A DNA stretch of 64,000 bases from Photobacterium jeanii (GCF_001650345.1 NZ_LVHF01000017.1:59810-123809); one strand, 5' to 3'. Shown: positions 8,213 to 17,887, counted from the first letter of the stretch. The notes: generated from the letters alone by a model not told the origin. A program made the numbers and translations.

Positions 8213-9615
8213 GTTTGATTAATATTGGCTTGTCAGGCATGAATGCTGCCAACGCGGGTCTTTCTGTTACCGCCCACAATGTGTCGAACGTTATGACACC
8301 GGGCTACAGTCGTCAACGTGTCGGTTTTGGTGCCCAAACAGGGGCTGACAACCGTGGCGCAGGTGTTGGTGTTAGCAATGTAGAACGTCTGGCTGACAAC
8401 TACCTTAATCAACAGATTTATCGTCAGCGTGGTTCGTGGGGTTACAACGCGATCAGCACTCAGTACATGAAAAAAACACAAACAGTACTGAATAATGACA
8501 GCACTTCGGTAAGTAAAGGGCTGGACCGCTTTTATGCTGCGTTGAATGAAGCGTCGGCGAAGCCGCAAGATGTTGCTTACCGTCAGACGATTGTGAGTCA
8601 AAGCAAGTCGATGGTGCAACGCTTTAACAACATGAGCTCGCAGCTCGATAGCCAAGAAAAGCAGATCAAAGGTCAGTTAGACGCATCGATCTCTGAAGCC
8701 AATACCCTAATGGCAAGTATTGCGAGCTTGAACAGCAGTATTCGTGACGCTGGTGGTGATACGCAAAGTACCAGCAGTTTACTTGATGCGCGTGATGAAG
8801 CGATCCGCCAATTGTCATCAATGATGGATGTAAATCCAACTTATAACGATGACGGCACTGTGACGTTGACAATGGCGAAAGGTCAGACGCTTGTGAGCGG
8901 CGATACCGCGAGTAAGCTCGAGCAAGACCACAATGGTGAGTTATTGTTACGTCGCGGTGAAGGCAAGTTAGCATTGGATGAAAACCTAGGTGGTACCATT
9001 GGTGGTTTGATTAACTACCGTGATACTGAGTTGGTTGAGCTTCGTCGTGAACTTGATGTGATGGCTTATAGCTTTGCAACTGAGTTCAACGAGAAGCATC
9101 AGCAAGGTTTTGATCTTAATGGCGAGCAAGGTAAACCCGTTTTTGGTGGCGTCGATAGCGTTGAAGGTGCCGCAGGCAAATTAACACTGCTAGTGGATGA
9201 CCCGAAACAACTGGCGTTTTCTAGTAAAGCCGATGAACCGGGTAACAGTGAAAACTTACAAGGTTTGATTGAGCTTAAGAACGCGCCAATTAATGTTGAT
9301 AAGACCAAGCTGTCAGCTGACGAACTTGAAAAATACGGTAACGTCGTTGATAAGCTAAACGGCAAGTCAATCTATGATAACTACACCGGTCTTACTGGTG
9401 ATTGGGCGATCAAAACAGCTCAAATGGAATCGGATGCTAAAGCGTCTGATACCTTAGTGAAGCAAGCACAAGGTGAGCGTGACAGCAAAAGTGGCGTAAA
9501 CCTTGATGAAGAAGCGGCTAGCATCATGACTTACACCCAGATGTACCAAGCCAATGCGAAGGTGATTTCAACAGCGCAACAGCTGTTTGATGTGACCTTG
9601 TCAATGTTCAACTAA
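8209..9615 (+). CDS. flgK: Flagellar hook-filament junction protein FlgK
   Basis: FlgK (HAP1) joins hook to filament. The 468-residue protein starts MSLINIGLSGMNAANAGLSV with the motif AHNVSNVMTPGYSRQRVGF, typical of FlgK. The C-terminus (IMTYTQMYQANAKVISTAQQ) is the conserved helical domain and ends LFDVTLSMFN. The middle is variable and rich in Asp, Lys and Ser. The start overlaps the flgJ stop (ATGA), and flgL follows after 27 bases. It is shorter than many polar FlgK proteins, which is common in lateral systems. Confidence 0.95.
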   Translation: MSLINIGLSGMNAANAGLSVTAHNVSNVMTPGYSRQRVGFGAQTGADNRGAGVGVSNVERLADNYLNQQIYRQRGSWGYNAISTQYMKKTQTVLNNDSTSVSKGLDRFYAALNEASAKPQDVAYRQTIVSQSKSMVQRFNNMSSQLDSQEKQIKGQLDASISEANTLMASIASLNSSIRDAGGDTQSTSSLLDARDEAIRQLSSMMDVNPTYNDDGTVTLTMAKGQTLVSGDTASKLEQDHNGELLLRRGEGKLALDENLGGTIGGLINYRDTELVELRRELDVMAYSFATEFNEKHQQGFDLNGEQGKPVFGGVDSVEGAAGKLTLLVDDPKQLAFSSKADEPGNSENLQGLIELKNAPINVDKTKLSADELEKYGNVVDKLNGKSIYDNYTGLTGDWAIKTAQMESDAKASDTLVKQAQGERDSKSGVNLDEEAASIMTYTQMYQANAKVISTAQQLFDVTLSMFN

Positions 9616-9642
9616 GTCGCTCGTTGTAAATAGGATAAGATC

Positions 9643-10545
9643 ATGCGTATTAGCACATCGCAAATGACCAACATCATGTTGTCGAGCATGCAGGGCTCTA
9701 CAACGCAAGTGAACAAAACCTTCATTCAGTTGAACTCTGGCGAGCGTATGCTTGAGGCTTCGGATGATCCGCTAGGTGCGGTGCAATTGATGATGCTAGA
9801 TCGTGAGCAGTCAGATATTGGTCAGTATAAGAAGAATATCTCTAATCTTCAGACCCAGTTAGGTCAAACTGAATCGCATCTTAAAGCATCGAATACAGCA
9901 GTGCTTCGAGCTCAAGAATTGGTAACAGGTGTGCTGAATGCCAGCAACAGCACGATGGAAGGTCGTGAAGCGATTGCCACTGAGCTTGAAAGTATCCTAG
10001 AGCAGCTAACTGATATTGCGAATACCAAAAGTCCAAACGGCGATTATATTTTTGCGGGTACCAAAACTGATACGCAGCCGATTGTGAAAGATGCGGCCAC
10101 AGGTAAATATACCTTTGCTGGTAACAGTGATCAGCGTGAAGTGCGGGTGGCTGAATCGATGAGTATTCCTGCAAACCAAACTGCGGATGCGATTTTTGGC
10201 GATGTATTCAATACATTAGATAGCGTTGTGAATGATTTGCGCGACCCAGCGATCGAAGGCAGTAGCCTGAAAGATAGCGTGACGTCAGCGCAAACCGAGC
10301 TAAAAAGTTCACTGAACTCTATCAACCGTGCCATGACTGAGGTTGGTGGTCATCAAAATTCATTGACCATGATTTCAGGTTCGCATGATGATAATAAGCT
10401 CATCAATGATAAACTGATCGGCGAAGTAAAAGATTTAGACTATAGTGAAGCGATTTTGCAGCTCAAAACGCAAATGGCAGCACTGCAAGCAACCCAAATG
10501 ACGTACAGCAAAGTACAAGATTTATCGCTGTTTAAAATGATTTAA
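9643..10545 (+). CDS. flgL: Flagellar hook-associated protein FlgL
   Basis: FlgL (HAP3) is the second junction protein between hook and filament. The 300-residue protein begins MRISTSQMTNIMLSSMQGST and has flagellin-like N-terminal helices (LNSGERMLEASDDPLGAVQL). The C-terminus (EAILQLKTQMAALQATQMTY) with the end SLFKMI is typical of FlgL. It starts 27 bases after flgK. The following gene encodes another, divergent flagellin-like protein. Confidence 0.93.
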   Translation: MRISTSQMTNIMLSSMQGSTTQVNKTFIQLNSGERMLEASDDPLGAVQLMMLDREQSDIGQYKKNISNLQTQLGQTESHLKASNTAVLRAQELVTGVLNASNSTMEGREAIATELESILEQLTDIANTKSPNGDYIFAGTKTDTQPIVKDAATGKYTFAGNSDQREVRVAESMSIPANQTADAIFGDVFNTLDSVVNDLRDPAIEGSSLKDSVTSAQTELKSSLNSINRAMTEVGGHQNSLTMISGSHDDNKLINDKLIGEVKDLDYSEAILQLKTQMAALQATQMTYSKVQDLSLFKMI

Positions 10546-10592
10546 TGCCCTTCTGTCGCACCTCTGTTGTTTTTCAATCAAATTGAAATTGA

Positions 10593-11747
10593 GTGCGGCA
10601 GAGGAATGACAGCTGGTCGGCCAGCGTTGTCGACCAAGAAAATAAATATAAAGAGGCCGCCTTGGTTAACCAGATTTCGTCAAGTCACAATACTATTCGT
10701 AGCGGTGACAGTACCCAGCCAGATCGCATTGCACAGCAACAACCCGTTGCTGCCGTCAGTCGTGTCACTGAAAAAAAATCGCGCCAAGAGCAGCAACAGT
10801 CAGGTTTAAATGGTCAACCGCGTAGCTTATTAACGCAAACGACCTTAGCCCATAATCAAGCAGCACAAGCACAGACTGCACAGCGTGCGTTGCGCGATGC
10901 CAGCGACTTATTGAACCAATTACGTCAAACCGCTCGTCGCTCGCTAAATGCCCAAGAAGGCAAGCGAGATCAACTACAGCAGTCGCTGCATCAGCTGAAA
11001 AATAAACTGAGCAAGCTAACGCGTGAAGCCAAATACCAAGATGAGCCTGTCTTGCATCATGACTTAACACCTCGTTTATCGGGTGAGCAGCAACAGGAAA
11101 CCTTTGGTATTAAAGGGCTTCGTTTAAATACCTTGCGTAATCAAGACGAAATTATTCGTTTCCAGTTTGAATCAGGTTCGCCTGCTACAGTGCGTACCAT
11201 GATTGAGTTGGATGAAACCAACCAAGAGGTCGCGCAAAAATTTGATCGCGCATTATCACCTCGTGGTATTCAAGTGGCGGTTGATAAGTTCGGTGACTTG
11301 GCATTTACGGTCGATAAAGCCGAGTGGCCTAATTTACGCAAAGGTGTGTGGCTAACAGGTGGTGGTCAAATTCTGCCATCGGGCAGCCCAATTAAAGCCA
11401 AGCTGGAATCACACGATAAGCAAGCCGTATCGCCAGATGAACTGTCGTTTGCCAAGCCTCAGCAGGTGCGTAAATCATTGGCTGATATTGAGCGTATGTT
11501 GCAAAAAGTGCAGCAGGCGTTAAGCCAAATTGATAACGTGCAAAAGCAGGTTAGCGCCGATTTAGAGCGTGTAGTACGCACCAACAGCTTAAAATCTGGG
11601 GTGATCAACGCCCAGGGTGATATTGAAGCCAGTTGGTTAGAGGCGCCACAAGATGTGTCGCTACAGCTAATTGAAAACGCAGTGCCAACTCTATTGGCGC
11701 AGGCGAATGCGACGCGTCACAACGTGGTGGCTTTATTAGAGCCTTAA
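10593..11747 (+). CDS. Divergent flagellin-like protein of unknown role
   Basis: The product (384 residues from a GTG; no strong ribosome site) has no family name I can assign confidently. Two regions resemble flagellin ends. Residues about 85-140 (AQTAQRALRDASDLLNQLRQ and the following QLHQ/LTREAKYQDEPVL stretch) resemble the D1 helix with its TAEGAL...RMRDL and FGKGEKL pattern. The last 90 residues (ADIERMLQKVQQALSQIDNV, then VPTLLAQANATRHNVVALLE) resemble the flagellin C-terminus, in which a QAN motif precedes a final LL. The conserved flagellin N-terminal D0 block is missing. The gene sits between flgL and the flagellins and is followed by a terminator, so it is probably co-transcribed with the hook genes. 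A structural minor filament or junction protein is my inference. Confidence 0.7.
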   Translation: MRQRNDSWSASVVDQENKYKEAALVNQISSSHNTIRSGDSTQPDRIAQQQPVAAVSRVTEKKSRQEQQQSGLNGQPRSLLTQTTLAHNQAAQAQTAQRALRDASDLLNQLRQTARRSLNAQEGKRDQLQQSLHQLKNKLSKLTREAKYQDEPVLHHDLTPRLSGEQQQETFGIKGLRLNTLRNQDEIIRFQFESGSPATVRTMIELDETNQEVAQKFDRALSPRGIQVAVDKFGDLAFTVDKAEWPNLRKGVWLTGGGQILPSGSPIKAKLESHDKQAVSPDELSFAKPQQVRKSLADIERMLQKVQQALSQIDNVQKQVSADLERVVRTNSLKSGVINAQGDIEASWLEAPQDVSLQLIENAVPTLLAQANATRHNVVALLEP

Positions 11748-11771
11748 TAACTATGGATTTGATTTAATTAT

Positions 11772-11800
11772 AAAAAGGCGGGCTTAGGCTCGCTTTTTTT
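11772..11800 (+). terminator. Rho-independent terminator after the flgB operon
   Basis: GCGGGC pairs with GCTCGC (one G-T pair) around a four-base loop, followed by a run of seven T. It closes the flgB to flagellin-like transcript. Confidence 0.8.
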
Positions 11801-11945
11801 ACGCTTGTGATAAAGGGAATGGACATTCTTTCTGGTGTTGAATTGTGATTTTTATCACGTTTGTTGAAGTGGTGATAAATAAATTGTGTGAATACTTAAG
11901 GCTGAAAAATAAAGGTCGCTTTAATCAAAATAGCAACGAAACCCA

Positions 11946-11962
11946 TTGCCGGTAGTCGGCAA
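11946..11962 (+). promoter_or_regulatory. Dyad TTGCCGGTAGTCGGCAA before flagellin gene 1
   Basis: Perfect six-base arms (TTGCCG/CGGCAA) surround GTAGT. The left part, GCCGGTAG, resembles the sigma-28 -10 element GCCGATAA. It is followed by a conserved leader with an AGAGGA ribosome site 33 bases before the ATG. A matching -35 is weak. The same block occurs before all three flagellins. Confidence 0.6.
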
Positions 11963-11994
11963 CTGTGGATATTTTGAAATAGAGGACGACTCTC

Positions 11995-13185
11995 ATGGCA
12001 ATGAGCATCAACACCAACTTTGCATCTCTGAATGCGCAACGTAACCTACAAAGCACACAAGGTTCACTTAACACTTCACTAGAGCGCCTATCTACTGGTC
12101 TACGTATCAACAGCGCTAAAGATGATGCTGCTGGCCTACAAATCGCTAACCGTATGGACTCTCAAGTAAACGGTCTAAACATGGCGAAGCGTAACGCGAA
12201 CGACGGTATCTCAATGTCACAAACGGCTGAAGGTGCACTACAAGAGTACACTAACATCCTACAACGTATGCGTGACCTGTCTGTTCAATCTAAGAACGGT
12301 ACTAACTCTGATTCTGACCGCGCGGCATTGGATAAAGAATTCCAAGCAATGACTAAAGAACTAGACCGTATCCAAGAGACAACGACCTTTGGTAAAGGCG
12401 AGAAGCTATTTGATAAGCTGTCTAAAGGTGTTGATTTCCAAGTTGGTGCTGATGTTGATCCAGTTGACGCAACAACAATGACTAAAGCAGACACAACTAA
12501 AGTTAAAGCTGATGTTTCTAAAGAACTTGGCGGTGCTAATTTGACTGATCTTAAGGCTGCTGATGGTCAAATGGACGGCACTAAAAAGCTAACTGCTGCG
12601 CAAGCTGAAGCGGCAAACAAAGCTTTAGGTTTGTCACTTGCAACAGACGGTAATGCGACGTTTGATAAAACAACCCTGAGCCAAGAGCAAAAAGATAAGC
12701 TAGCTGCTGGTCTTGCTGCTGAAGGCGTTACTCCTGCAAACGATGCGGCAGATGGTACTGGTACCAATGACCTAACTGCACTAAAAGCAGCGATGGATAA
12801 AGCTGGTATCACATCTTCAAAACTTGAAGACTCTAACGTAATCAACGTTAAAGTTGACTCTGCATCACTAGATACTTCTAGCCTAGGTGCAATCGGTGAT
12901 GTTGCGGGTTCTGAAAAAGCGATTCAAGAAATCGACAAGATGATTGAAAACGTAGGTTCTGTTCGTGCAGATCTTGGTGCGACGCAAAACCGTTTCCAAT
13001 CTACGATCAACAACCTTGGTAACATCGCTGAGAACATGTCTGTAGCGAAAGGTCGCATCATGGATGCAGATATCGCAGCAGAATCAGCGAACATGACTAA
13101 GCAAAACACTATGATGCAAGCAGGTATCACAGTGCTTTCACAAGCTAACCAAATGCCAAGCATGGTATCTCAGCTACTACGTTAA
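11995..13185 (+). CDS. Lateral-type flagellin, copy 1 of 3
   Basis: This is a filament subunit of 396 residues. The N-terminal ~150 residues ([40 protein letters not shown]) and C-terminal ~100 residues ([20 protein letters not shown], end SMVSQLLR) are the conserved D0/D1 domains. The ~150-residue middle is variable, acidic and alanine-rich and differs between the three copies. Lateral flagellins known to me (LafA, about 280 residues) are shorter. The gene has its own dyad leader and terminator, so it is probably monocistronic and sigma-28 dependent. Confidence 0.93.
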   Translation: MAMSINTNFASLNAQRNLQSTQGSLNTSLERLSTGLRINSAKDDAAGLQIANRMDSQVNGLNMAKRNANDGISMSQTAEGALQEYTNILQRMRDLSVQSKNGTNSDSDRAALDKEFQAMTKELDRIQETTTFGKGEKLFDKLSKGVDFQVGADVDPVDATTMTKADTTKVKADVSKELGGANLTDLKAADGQMDGTKKLTAAQAEAANKALGLSLATDGNATFDKTTLSQEQKDKLAAGLAAEGVTPANDAADGTGTNDLTALKAAMDKAGITSSKLEDSNVINVKVDSASLDTSSLGAIGDVAGSEKAIQEIDKMIENVGSVRADLGATQNRFQSTINNLGNIAENMSVAKGRIMDADIAAESANMTKQNTMMQAGITVLSQANQMPSMVSQLLR

Positions 13186-13229
13186 TTCGTAATGAGCTAG
13201 TTTAACCATTACGGTTAAAGGTAATTGAA

Positions 13230-13259
13230 GGCGAGCATTGAAAGATGTTCGCCTTTTTT
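13230..13259 (+). terminator. Terminator after flagellin gene 1
   Basis: GGCGAGCAT (13230-13238) pairs with ATGTTCGCC (13245-13253) with one G-T pair, followed by TTTTTTA. A second dyad, TTTAACC/GGTTAAA, lies just upstream at 13201-13219. Confidence 0.85.
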
Positions 13260-13349
13260 ATTGCATTTAGGGTAAGGTGCGAAATAAAACAAAAAAAGGT
13301 TTAACTTTAAATTCTAATGGTCGCTGTGGAGAGATATACCGCATTTTCA

Positions 13350-13366
13350 TTGCCGATAGTCGGCAA
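13350..13366 (+). promoter_or_regulatory. Dyad TTGCCGATAGTCGGCAA before flagellin gene 2
   Basis: This copy has GCCGATAG, one base from the sigma-28 -10 consensus GCCGATAA. The leader that follows is nearly identical to those of copies 1 and 3, with one base more before the ATG. Confidence 0.62.
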
Positions 13367-13399
13367 CTGTGGATATTTTGAATATAGAGGACGACTTTC

Positions 13400-14593
13400 A
13401 TGGCAATGACCATCAACACTAACTTTGCATCTATGAATGCACAGCGTAATCTGCAAAGCACGCAAGGTTCCCTAAACGGTTCACTACAACGCCTATCAAC
13501 AGGCCTTCGTATCAACAGTGCAAAAGATGATGCGGCAGGTCTACAAATTGCTAATCGTATGGACTCGCAAGTGAGTGGTCTAAACATGGCGAAGCGTAAT
13601 GCGAACGATGGTATTTCAATGTCACAAACGGCGGAAGGTGCACTACAAGAGTACACTAACATCCTGCAACGCATGCGTGACTTGTCAGTTCAATCTAAGA
13701 ACGGCACCAACTCAGACTCTGATCGTGCAGCATTGGATAAAGAATTCCAAGCGATGACCAAAGAGCTTACTCGTATCCAAGATACCACGACGTTTGGTAA
13801 GGGTGAGAAGTTGTTTGATAAGCTGTCTAAAGGTGTCGATTTCCAAGTGGGTGCAGATGTGGCGGGTATTGAACCAGCCAAAATGTCGAAAGATGATACT
13901 AAAGCAGTACTTGCTGATGTGACGAAAGCATTGGGCGGTATTGATGATACAGAGGCGGGTAAGATTGCTTCTGGTGCTGCGAAATTGGGCAAGGCTGGTA
14001 AGTTAGATGCTGACGAAGCAGCGGCGATGAACAAGGCTCTTGGTGTTTCAACATTTAATGATAAAGATGACCTAGCTTCTGTAACACTAGATGATGATCA
14101 GAAAGCGAAAGTTGCTCTTGCTGCTGAAGTAACGGGGGGGGTGAAGTTCGATGGTACGAACATTAAAGATAGTAACGATCTGACTAGCTTGAAAGCGGCA
14201 ATGGAAAAAGCGGGTGTAGAATCATCTAAGCTACAAGATGCAAACGTAATCAGCGTTAAAGTGGATTCAAAAGCTCTTGATACCGCGAACCTAGGTAAAA
14301 TCAGTGATGTAGCGGGTTCAGAGAAAGCAATTCAAGAAATCGATAATATGATTGAAAGTGTCGGTGCGGTACGCGCTGACCTTGGTGCGACACAAAACCG
14401 TTTCCAATCAACGATCAATAACCTTGGTAACATCGCTGAAAATATGTCTGTTGCTAAAGGCCGTATCATGGATGCAGATATCGCAGCAGAATCAGCGAAT
14501 ATGACTAAGCAAAACACCATGATGCAAGCAGGTATCACAGTGCTTTCACAAGCTAATCAAATGCCAAGCATGGTATCTCAGCTACTTCGTTAA
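13400..14593 (+). CDS. Lateral-type flagellin, copy 2 of 3
   Basis: This filament subunit of 397 residues begins [20 protein letters not shown] and has N- and C-terminal domains almost identical to copies 1 and 3. The variable middle (roughly residues 155-295) has its own sequence. A run of eight G (14134-14141) in the codons for Thr-Gly-Gly-Val lies in that middle region and is a possible slippage site. The gene has its own dyad leader and a strong terminator. The near-identical ends make recombination among the three copies possible. Confidence 0.93.
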   Translation: MAMTINTNFASMNAQRNLQSTQGSLNGSLQRLSTGLRINSAKDDAAGLQIANRMDSQVSGLNMAKRNANDGISMSQTAEGALQEYTNILQRMRDLSVQSKNGTNSDSDRAALDKEFQAMTKELTRIQDTTTFGKGEKLFDKLSKGVDFQVGADVAGIEPAKMSKDDTKAVLADVTKALGGIDDTEAGKIASGAAKLGKAGKLDADEAAAMNKALGVSTFNDKDDLASVTLDDDQKAKVALAAEVTGGVKFDGTNIKDSNDLTSLKAAMEKAGVESSKLQDANVISVKVDSKALDTANLGKISDVAGSEKAIQEIDNMIESVGAVRADLGATQNRFQSTINNLGNIAENMSVAKGRIMDADIAAESANMTKQNTMMQAGITVLSQANQMPSMVSQLLR

Positions 14594-14665
14594 TTTATGC
14601 AACGCACTTATTCGCGATTTAGCTATTTAATAAAAGAGCTATAACGTGGAGTGTTGAAGTTAAGA

Positions 14666-14688
14666 AGCGAGCCTCGGGCTCGCTTTTT
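14666..14688 (+). terminator. Terminator after flagellin gene 2
   Basis: AGCGAGCC pairs perfectly with GGCTCGCT around a TCG loop, followed by TTTTTG. Confidence 0.88.
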
Positions 14689-14808
14689 GTGTTGTGTTAT
14701 CTATCTTTTTGTTTTGAAAGAGATAAAAAGATATTTTCGAAAATAGTGAAAAAATTGCTTAAGAAGCATAAAAAGCGGGTCGCTCTCAAAAAGTAATAAG
14801 CAATTCCA

Positions 14809-14825
14809 TTGCCGGTAGTCGGCAA
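14809..14825 (+). promoter_or_regulatory. Dyad TTGCCGGTAGTCGGCAA before flagellin gene 3
   Basis: Identical to the copy-1 dyad and the same distance (33 bases including the AGAGGA site) from the ATG. It is a likely sigma-28 -10 region and/or an RNA or protein recognition site. Confidence 0.6.
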
Positions 14826-14857
14826 CTGTGGATATTTTGAAATAGAGGACGACTCTC

Positions 14858-16147
14858 ATGGCAATGAGCATCAACACAAACTTCGCATCTTTGAATGCAC
14901 AGCGTAACCTGCAAAGCACGCAAGGTTCACTAAACAACTCACTACAACGCCTATCTACAGGTCTACGTATCAACAGCGCTGCTGACGATGCTGCAGGTCT
15001 ACAAATCGCTAACCGTATGGACTCTCAAGTTAACGGTCTAAACATGGCGAAGCGTAACGCGAACGACGGTATCTCAATGTCACAAACGGCTGAAGGTGCA
15101 CTACAAGAGTACACTAACATCCTACAACGTATGCGTGACCTGTCTGTTCAATCTAAGAACGGCACTAACTCAGATGCTGACCGCACTGCTCTGGATAAAG
15201 AATTCCAAGCAATGACTAAAGAGCTAAACCGTATCCAAGAAACAACGACTTTTGGTAAAGGCGAGAAGCTGTTTGACAAACTGTCTAACGGTGTTGACTT
15301 CCAAGTGGGTGCAGATGTAACAACTGTTGATCCTGCTAAGACATCTAAATCAAATGCAACGCAAGCAGTTGACGATGCACTGTCTAAGCTGGGCGTAGCG
15401 TCTGACTCTAAAACTAAAAATGCTGACGTTGCAGCAATTGAAACTAAACTAGCAGCTGTTGCTGCACTGACTGACGGTACGAAATCAGCTGATATCGCTG
15501 CACTAGGTGGTAAGGCTGATGCAGAAAAATTCCTAAAAGAAATGGGAATTGACGCAACAGTTGAAGACGGTGCAACTCCTGGCACAAACGTAAAAATCAC
15601 CTTGGCAACTGGTGGTAAAGCGGAAGCGACAAGCCTAAATGCACTAGCGACAGCGACTAAAGCTGTAACTGAAGATGCGGGTACTAACAATGGCGTTAAG
15701 CTACCAACAGCAGCTGCTGATGGTTCTTACGACATGAGCGCACTGAAAACCGCAATGGATAATGCAAAAGTTGATAGCTCTGCATTTAAAGATCCAAACG
15801 TAATCAGCGTTAAAGTTGATTCTGACTCTCTAGATACAGCTAACCTTGGCGCAATCAACGACGTTGCGGGTTCTGAGAAAGCAATTCAAGAAATCGATAA
15901 GATGATTGAAAACGTAGGTGCAGTACGTGCAGACCTAGGTGCGACTCAAAACCGTTTCCAATCTACTATCAACAACCTTGGTAACATCGCTGAAAACATG
16001 TCTGTAGCGAAAGGTCGCATCATGGATGCAGATATCGCAGCAGAATCAGCGAACATGACTAAGCAAAACACTATGATGCAAGCAGGTATCACAGTGCTTT
16101 CACAAGCTAACCAAATGCCAAGCATGGTATCTCAGCTACTACGTTAA
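14858..16147 (+). CDS. Lateral-type flagellin, copy 3 of 3
   Basis: The longest of the three filament subunits (429 residues), with the same D0/D1 ends as copies 1 and 2 and a variable middle enlarged by about 30 residues, rich in Ala, Thr and Asp. It differs in the conserved block by [10 protein letters not shown] instead of [10 protein letters not shown]. It has its own dyad leader and terminator and is followed by the sigma-54 promoter of the fliD operon. The order (three flagellins, then fliD) matches flagellin positions in lateral clusters. Confidence 0.93.
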   Translation: MAMSINTNFASLNAQRNLQSTQGSLNNSLQRLSTGLRINSAADDAAGLQIANRMDSQVNGLNMAKRNANDGISMSQTAEGALQEYTNILQRMRDLSVQSKNGTNSDADRTALDKEFQAMTKELNRIQETTTFGKGEKLFDKLSNGVDFQVGADVTTVDPAKTSKSNATQAVDDALSKLGVASDSKTKNADVAAIETKLAAVAALTDGTKSADIAALGGKADAEKFLKEMGIDATVEDGATPGTNVKITLATGGKAEATSLNALATATKAVTEDAGTNNGVKLPTAAADGSYDMSALKTAMDNAKVDSSAFKDPNVISVKVDSDSLDTANLGAINDVAGSEKAIQEIDKMIENVGAVRADLGATQNRFQSTINNLGNIAENMSVAKGRIMDADIAAESANMTKQNTMMQAGITVLSQANQMPSMVSQLLR

Positions 16148-16190
16148 TTTTGGTTCCGGTCTCGGACTTATTATCAACGTAAGCCAACGA

Positions 16191-16219
16191 AGCGGAAGTT
16201 TTACTTCCGCTTTATTTTT
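16191..16219 (+). terminator. Terminator after flagellin gene 3
   Basis: AGCGGAAGT pairs perfectly with ACTTCCGCT around a TTT loop, followed by TTATTTTTA. The same stem sequence AGCGGAAG/CTTCCGCT recurs inside flgA near 1423-1443. Confidence 0.85.
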
Positions 16220-16250
16220 ATCATTTCAATTAAAATCAATAACTTAAAGT

Positions 16251-16266
16251 TGGTATGAAATTTGCT
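16251..16266 (+). promoter_or_regulatory. Sigma-54 promoter of the fliD operon
   Basis: TGGTAT-N5-TTGCT gives GG-N10-GC, the -24/-12 spacing. Downstream bases TTTATA are shared with the flgB promoter. It lies 61 bases before the fliD ATG. This places the sigma-28 gene fliA under sigma-54 control. Confidence 0.7.
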
Positions 16267-16327
16267 TTATACGTTGGCGAGTGAAGCAAGTGGTACCACA
16301 TTCCTTTCTGAATGGAGATAGCGCAGC

Positions 16328-17887
16328 ATGATTATGACAGGTATTGGCTCAGGGATTGATTACGAAGCGATGATTCAAGCTATCGTCGCAGCTGAGCGTG
16401 CGCCCAAAGATAACCAGATTAATCGTCAGGAGGGGATGAACACTGCTGAAATCGAAGCGTTGAAAGAAATTCAAAATGCTATCAACAGTTTTCGTGACAC
16501 AGTAGAAGATCTTGGCTCTAAGCGTGAATTAGAAAAACTTAAAGCGACGCTGAGTAATGAAGACTTCTTGAGTGTGGCGGTTGACGCTAATGCGGTGCCG
16601 GGTGAGTACAACTTTGATGTGAAGAAGTTGGCAGCAGCGCAGCGTGATCAGGTGTTCAAAGTGAGTGAGGATACCACCTTCACTCAAGGTGAAATCAAGT
16701 TTGGTAAGCCAGGCGAAGAAGTCACTATTGATATCGCTAAGTTAAAAGACAAACTCGTTGCCGCCCAAGATACGAAAAAGACCGAGCTTGAGCAAAGTGA
16801 GCTTGAAGCAGTAGCTAAAAAGCACGGCTATGACTTAAGCGATCCAGCGCAGAAAGACGAAGCGAAAAAAGCGCTGACAGATCCTAGTCATGAAAACTAC
16901 GATAAAGATCGACACGATACTTACGAAAAGCGCTTAAAAGCGATCGCTGACGAAAAAACACGTTTGTCGACCGAAGGTGTAAAACTGGATGAGATCCAGA
17001 AAGCGATTAACACCGACCCAAACAATAAAAATGTAAAAGCAACACTGGTTCGCAGTGGTGATGGTATCAGCATGGTACTGAATGCGACCGATACCGGTGT
17101 TAAGAATCAGTTTGGTTCCGTGTCGGTAAACGGACTAGTAACAAAAAATAACACCTTGCCGGCAGATGCAGCTCACGGTGTGCAATCGCTGCAAGCGGCG
17201 GCAGATGCCGAAGTGATGTTTGGCTCGATGAAGTTAACGTCAGCCAGTAACAAGATGGAAAATGCCATTGATGGCATCACTCTGAATTTAAAAGCTGAGG
17301 GTAAGGTCAACGTTAAGGTTGAATCGGACCAAAGCGCGGTAAAAGACAACGTTAAAAAGTTTGTCGACGAATACAACAAGATCATGGAGACGGTGAATAC
17401 CTACACCAAATCCAGCGAAGATAAGGCGGCAGCGCTATCGGGTAATGCTTCAGTACGAAGTATGACAAGCCGTCTACGTGGCGTGATCTCTGATGAATAC
17501 AATGCATCAACTTTTGTGACTTTGTCTCAGCTTGGCATTACCACTAGCCGTAAAGGGGTGTTGGAAATTGATGACACCAAGCTAGATAAAGCAATCAAAG
17601 ATGATTTTGAACAAGTTTCTAACTTGTTTGTCGGTACTGAAACTCAGCCGGGCATGATGGATAAAATGCTGACTGTGCTGGATGACTACCACAAAAACGG
17701 TGGTATTTACGATCAACGTACCGATCAGCTTGAATACAACAACAAGCAATTAGAAAAAGAACGTGAGCAGCTTGATGAGCGCATGAAAGCGAAAACACTG
17801 TCGCTACGTGCTTATTATGCGCAAATGGATACCAAGATTGCCAATATGAACCAAACCCAAAGCATGTTGATTGGCATGCTGGCATAA
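16328..17887 (+). CDS. fliD: Flagellar filament cap protein FliD
   Basis: FliD (HAP2) caps the filament tip and guides flagellin insertion. The 519-residue protein has the N-terminal motif GIGSGIDYEAMIQAIVAAER, a middle with FliD-type beta domains, and a C-terminal coiled coil (DQLEYNNKQLEKEREQLDER) ending MNQTQSMLIGMLA, the usual FliD end. A GGAGA site nine bases before the ATG at 16328 sets the start. It heads the fliDSTKLA-motAB operon. Confidence 0.94.
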   Translation: MIMTGIGSGIDYEAMIQAIVAAERAPKDNQINRQEGMNTAEIEALKEIQNAINSFRDTVEDLGSKRELEKLKATLSNEDFLSVAVDANAVPGEYNFDVKKLAAAQRDQVFKVSEDTTFTQGEIKFGKPGEEVTIDIAKLKDKLVAAQDTKKTELEQSELEAVAKKHGYDLSDPAQKDEAKKALTDPSHENYDKDRHDTYEKRLKAIADEKTRLSTEGVKLDEIQKAINTDPNNKNVKATLVRSGDGISMVLNATDTGVKNQFGSVSVNGLVTKNNTLPADAAHGVQSLQAAADAEVMFGSMKLTSASNKMENAIDGITLNLKAEGKVNVKVESDQSAVKDNVKKFVDEYNKIMETVNTYTKSSEDKAAALSGNASVRSMTSRLRGVISDEYNASTFVTLSQLGITTSRKGVLEIDDTKLDKAIKDDFEQVSNLFVGTETQPGMMDKMLTVLDDYHKNGGIYDQRTDQLEYNNKQLEKEREQLDERMKAKTLSLRAYYAQMDTKIANMNQTQSMLIGMLA

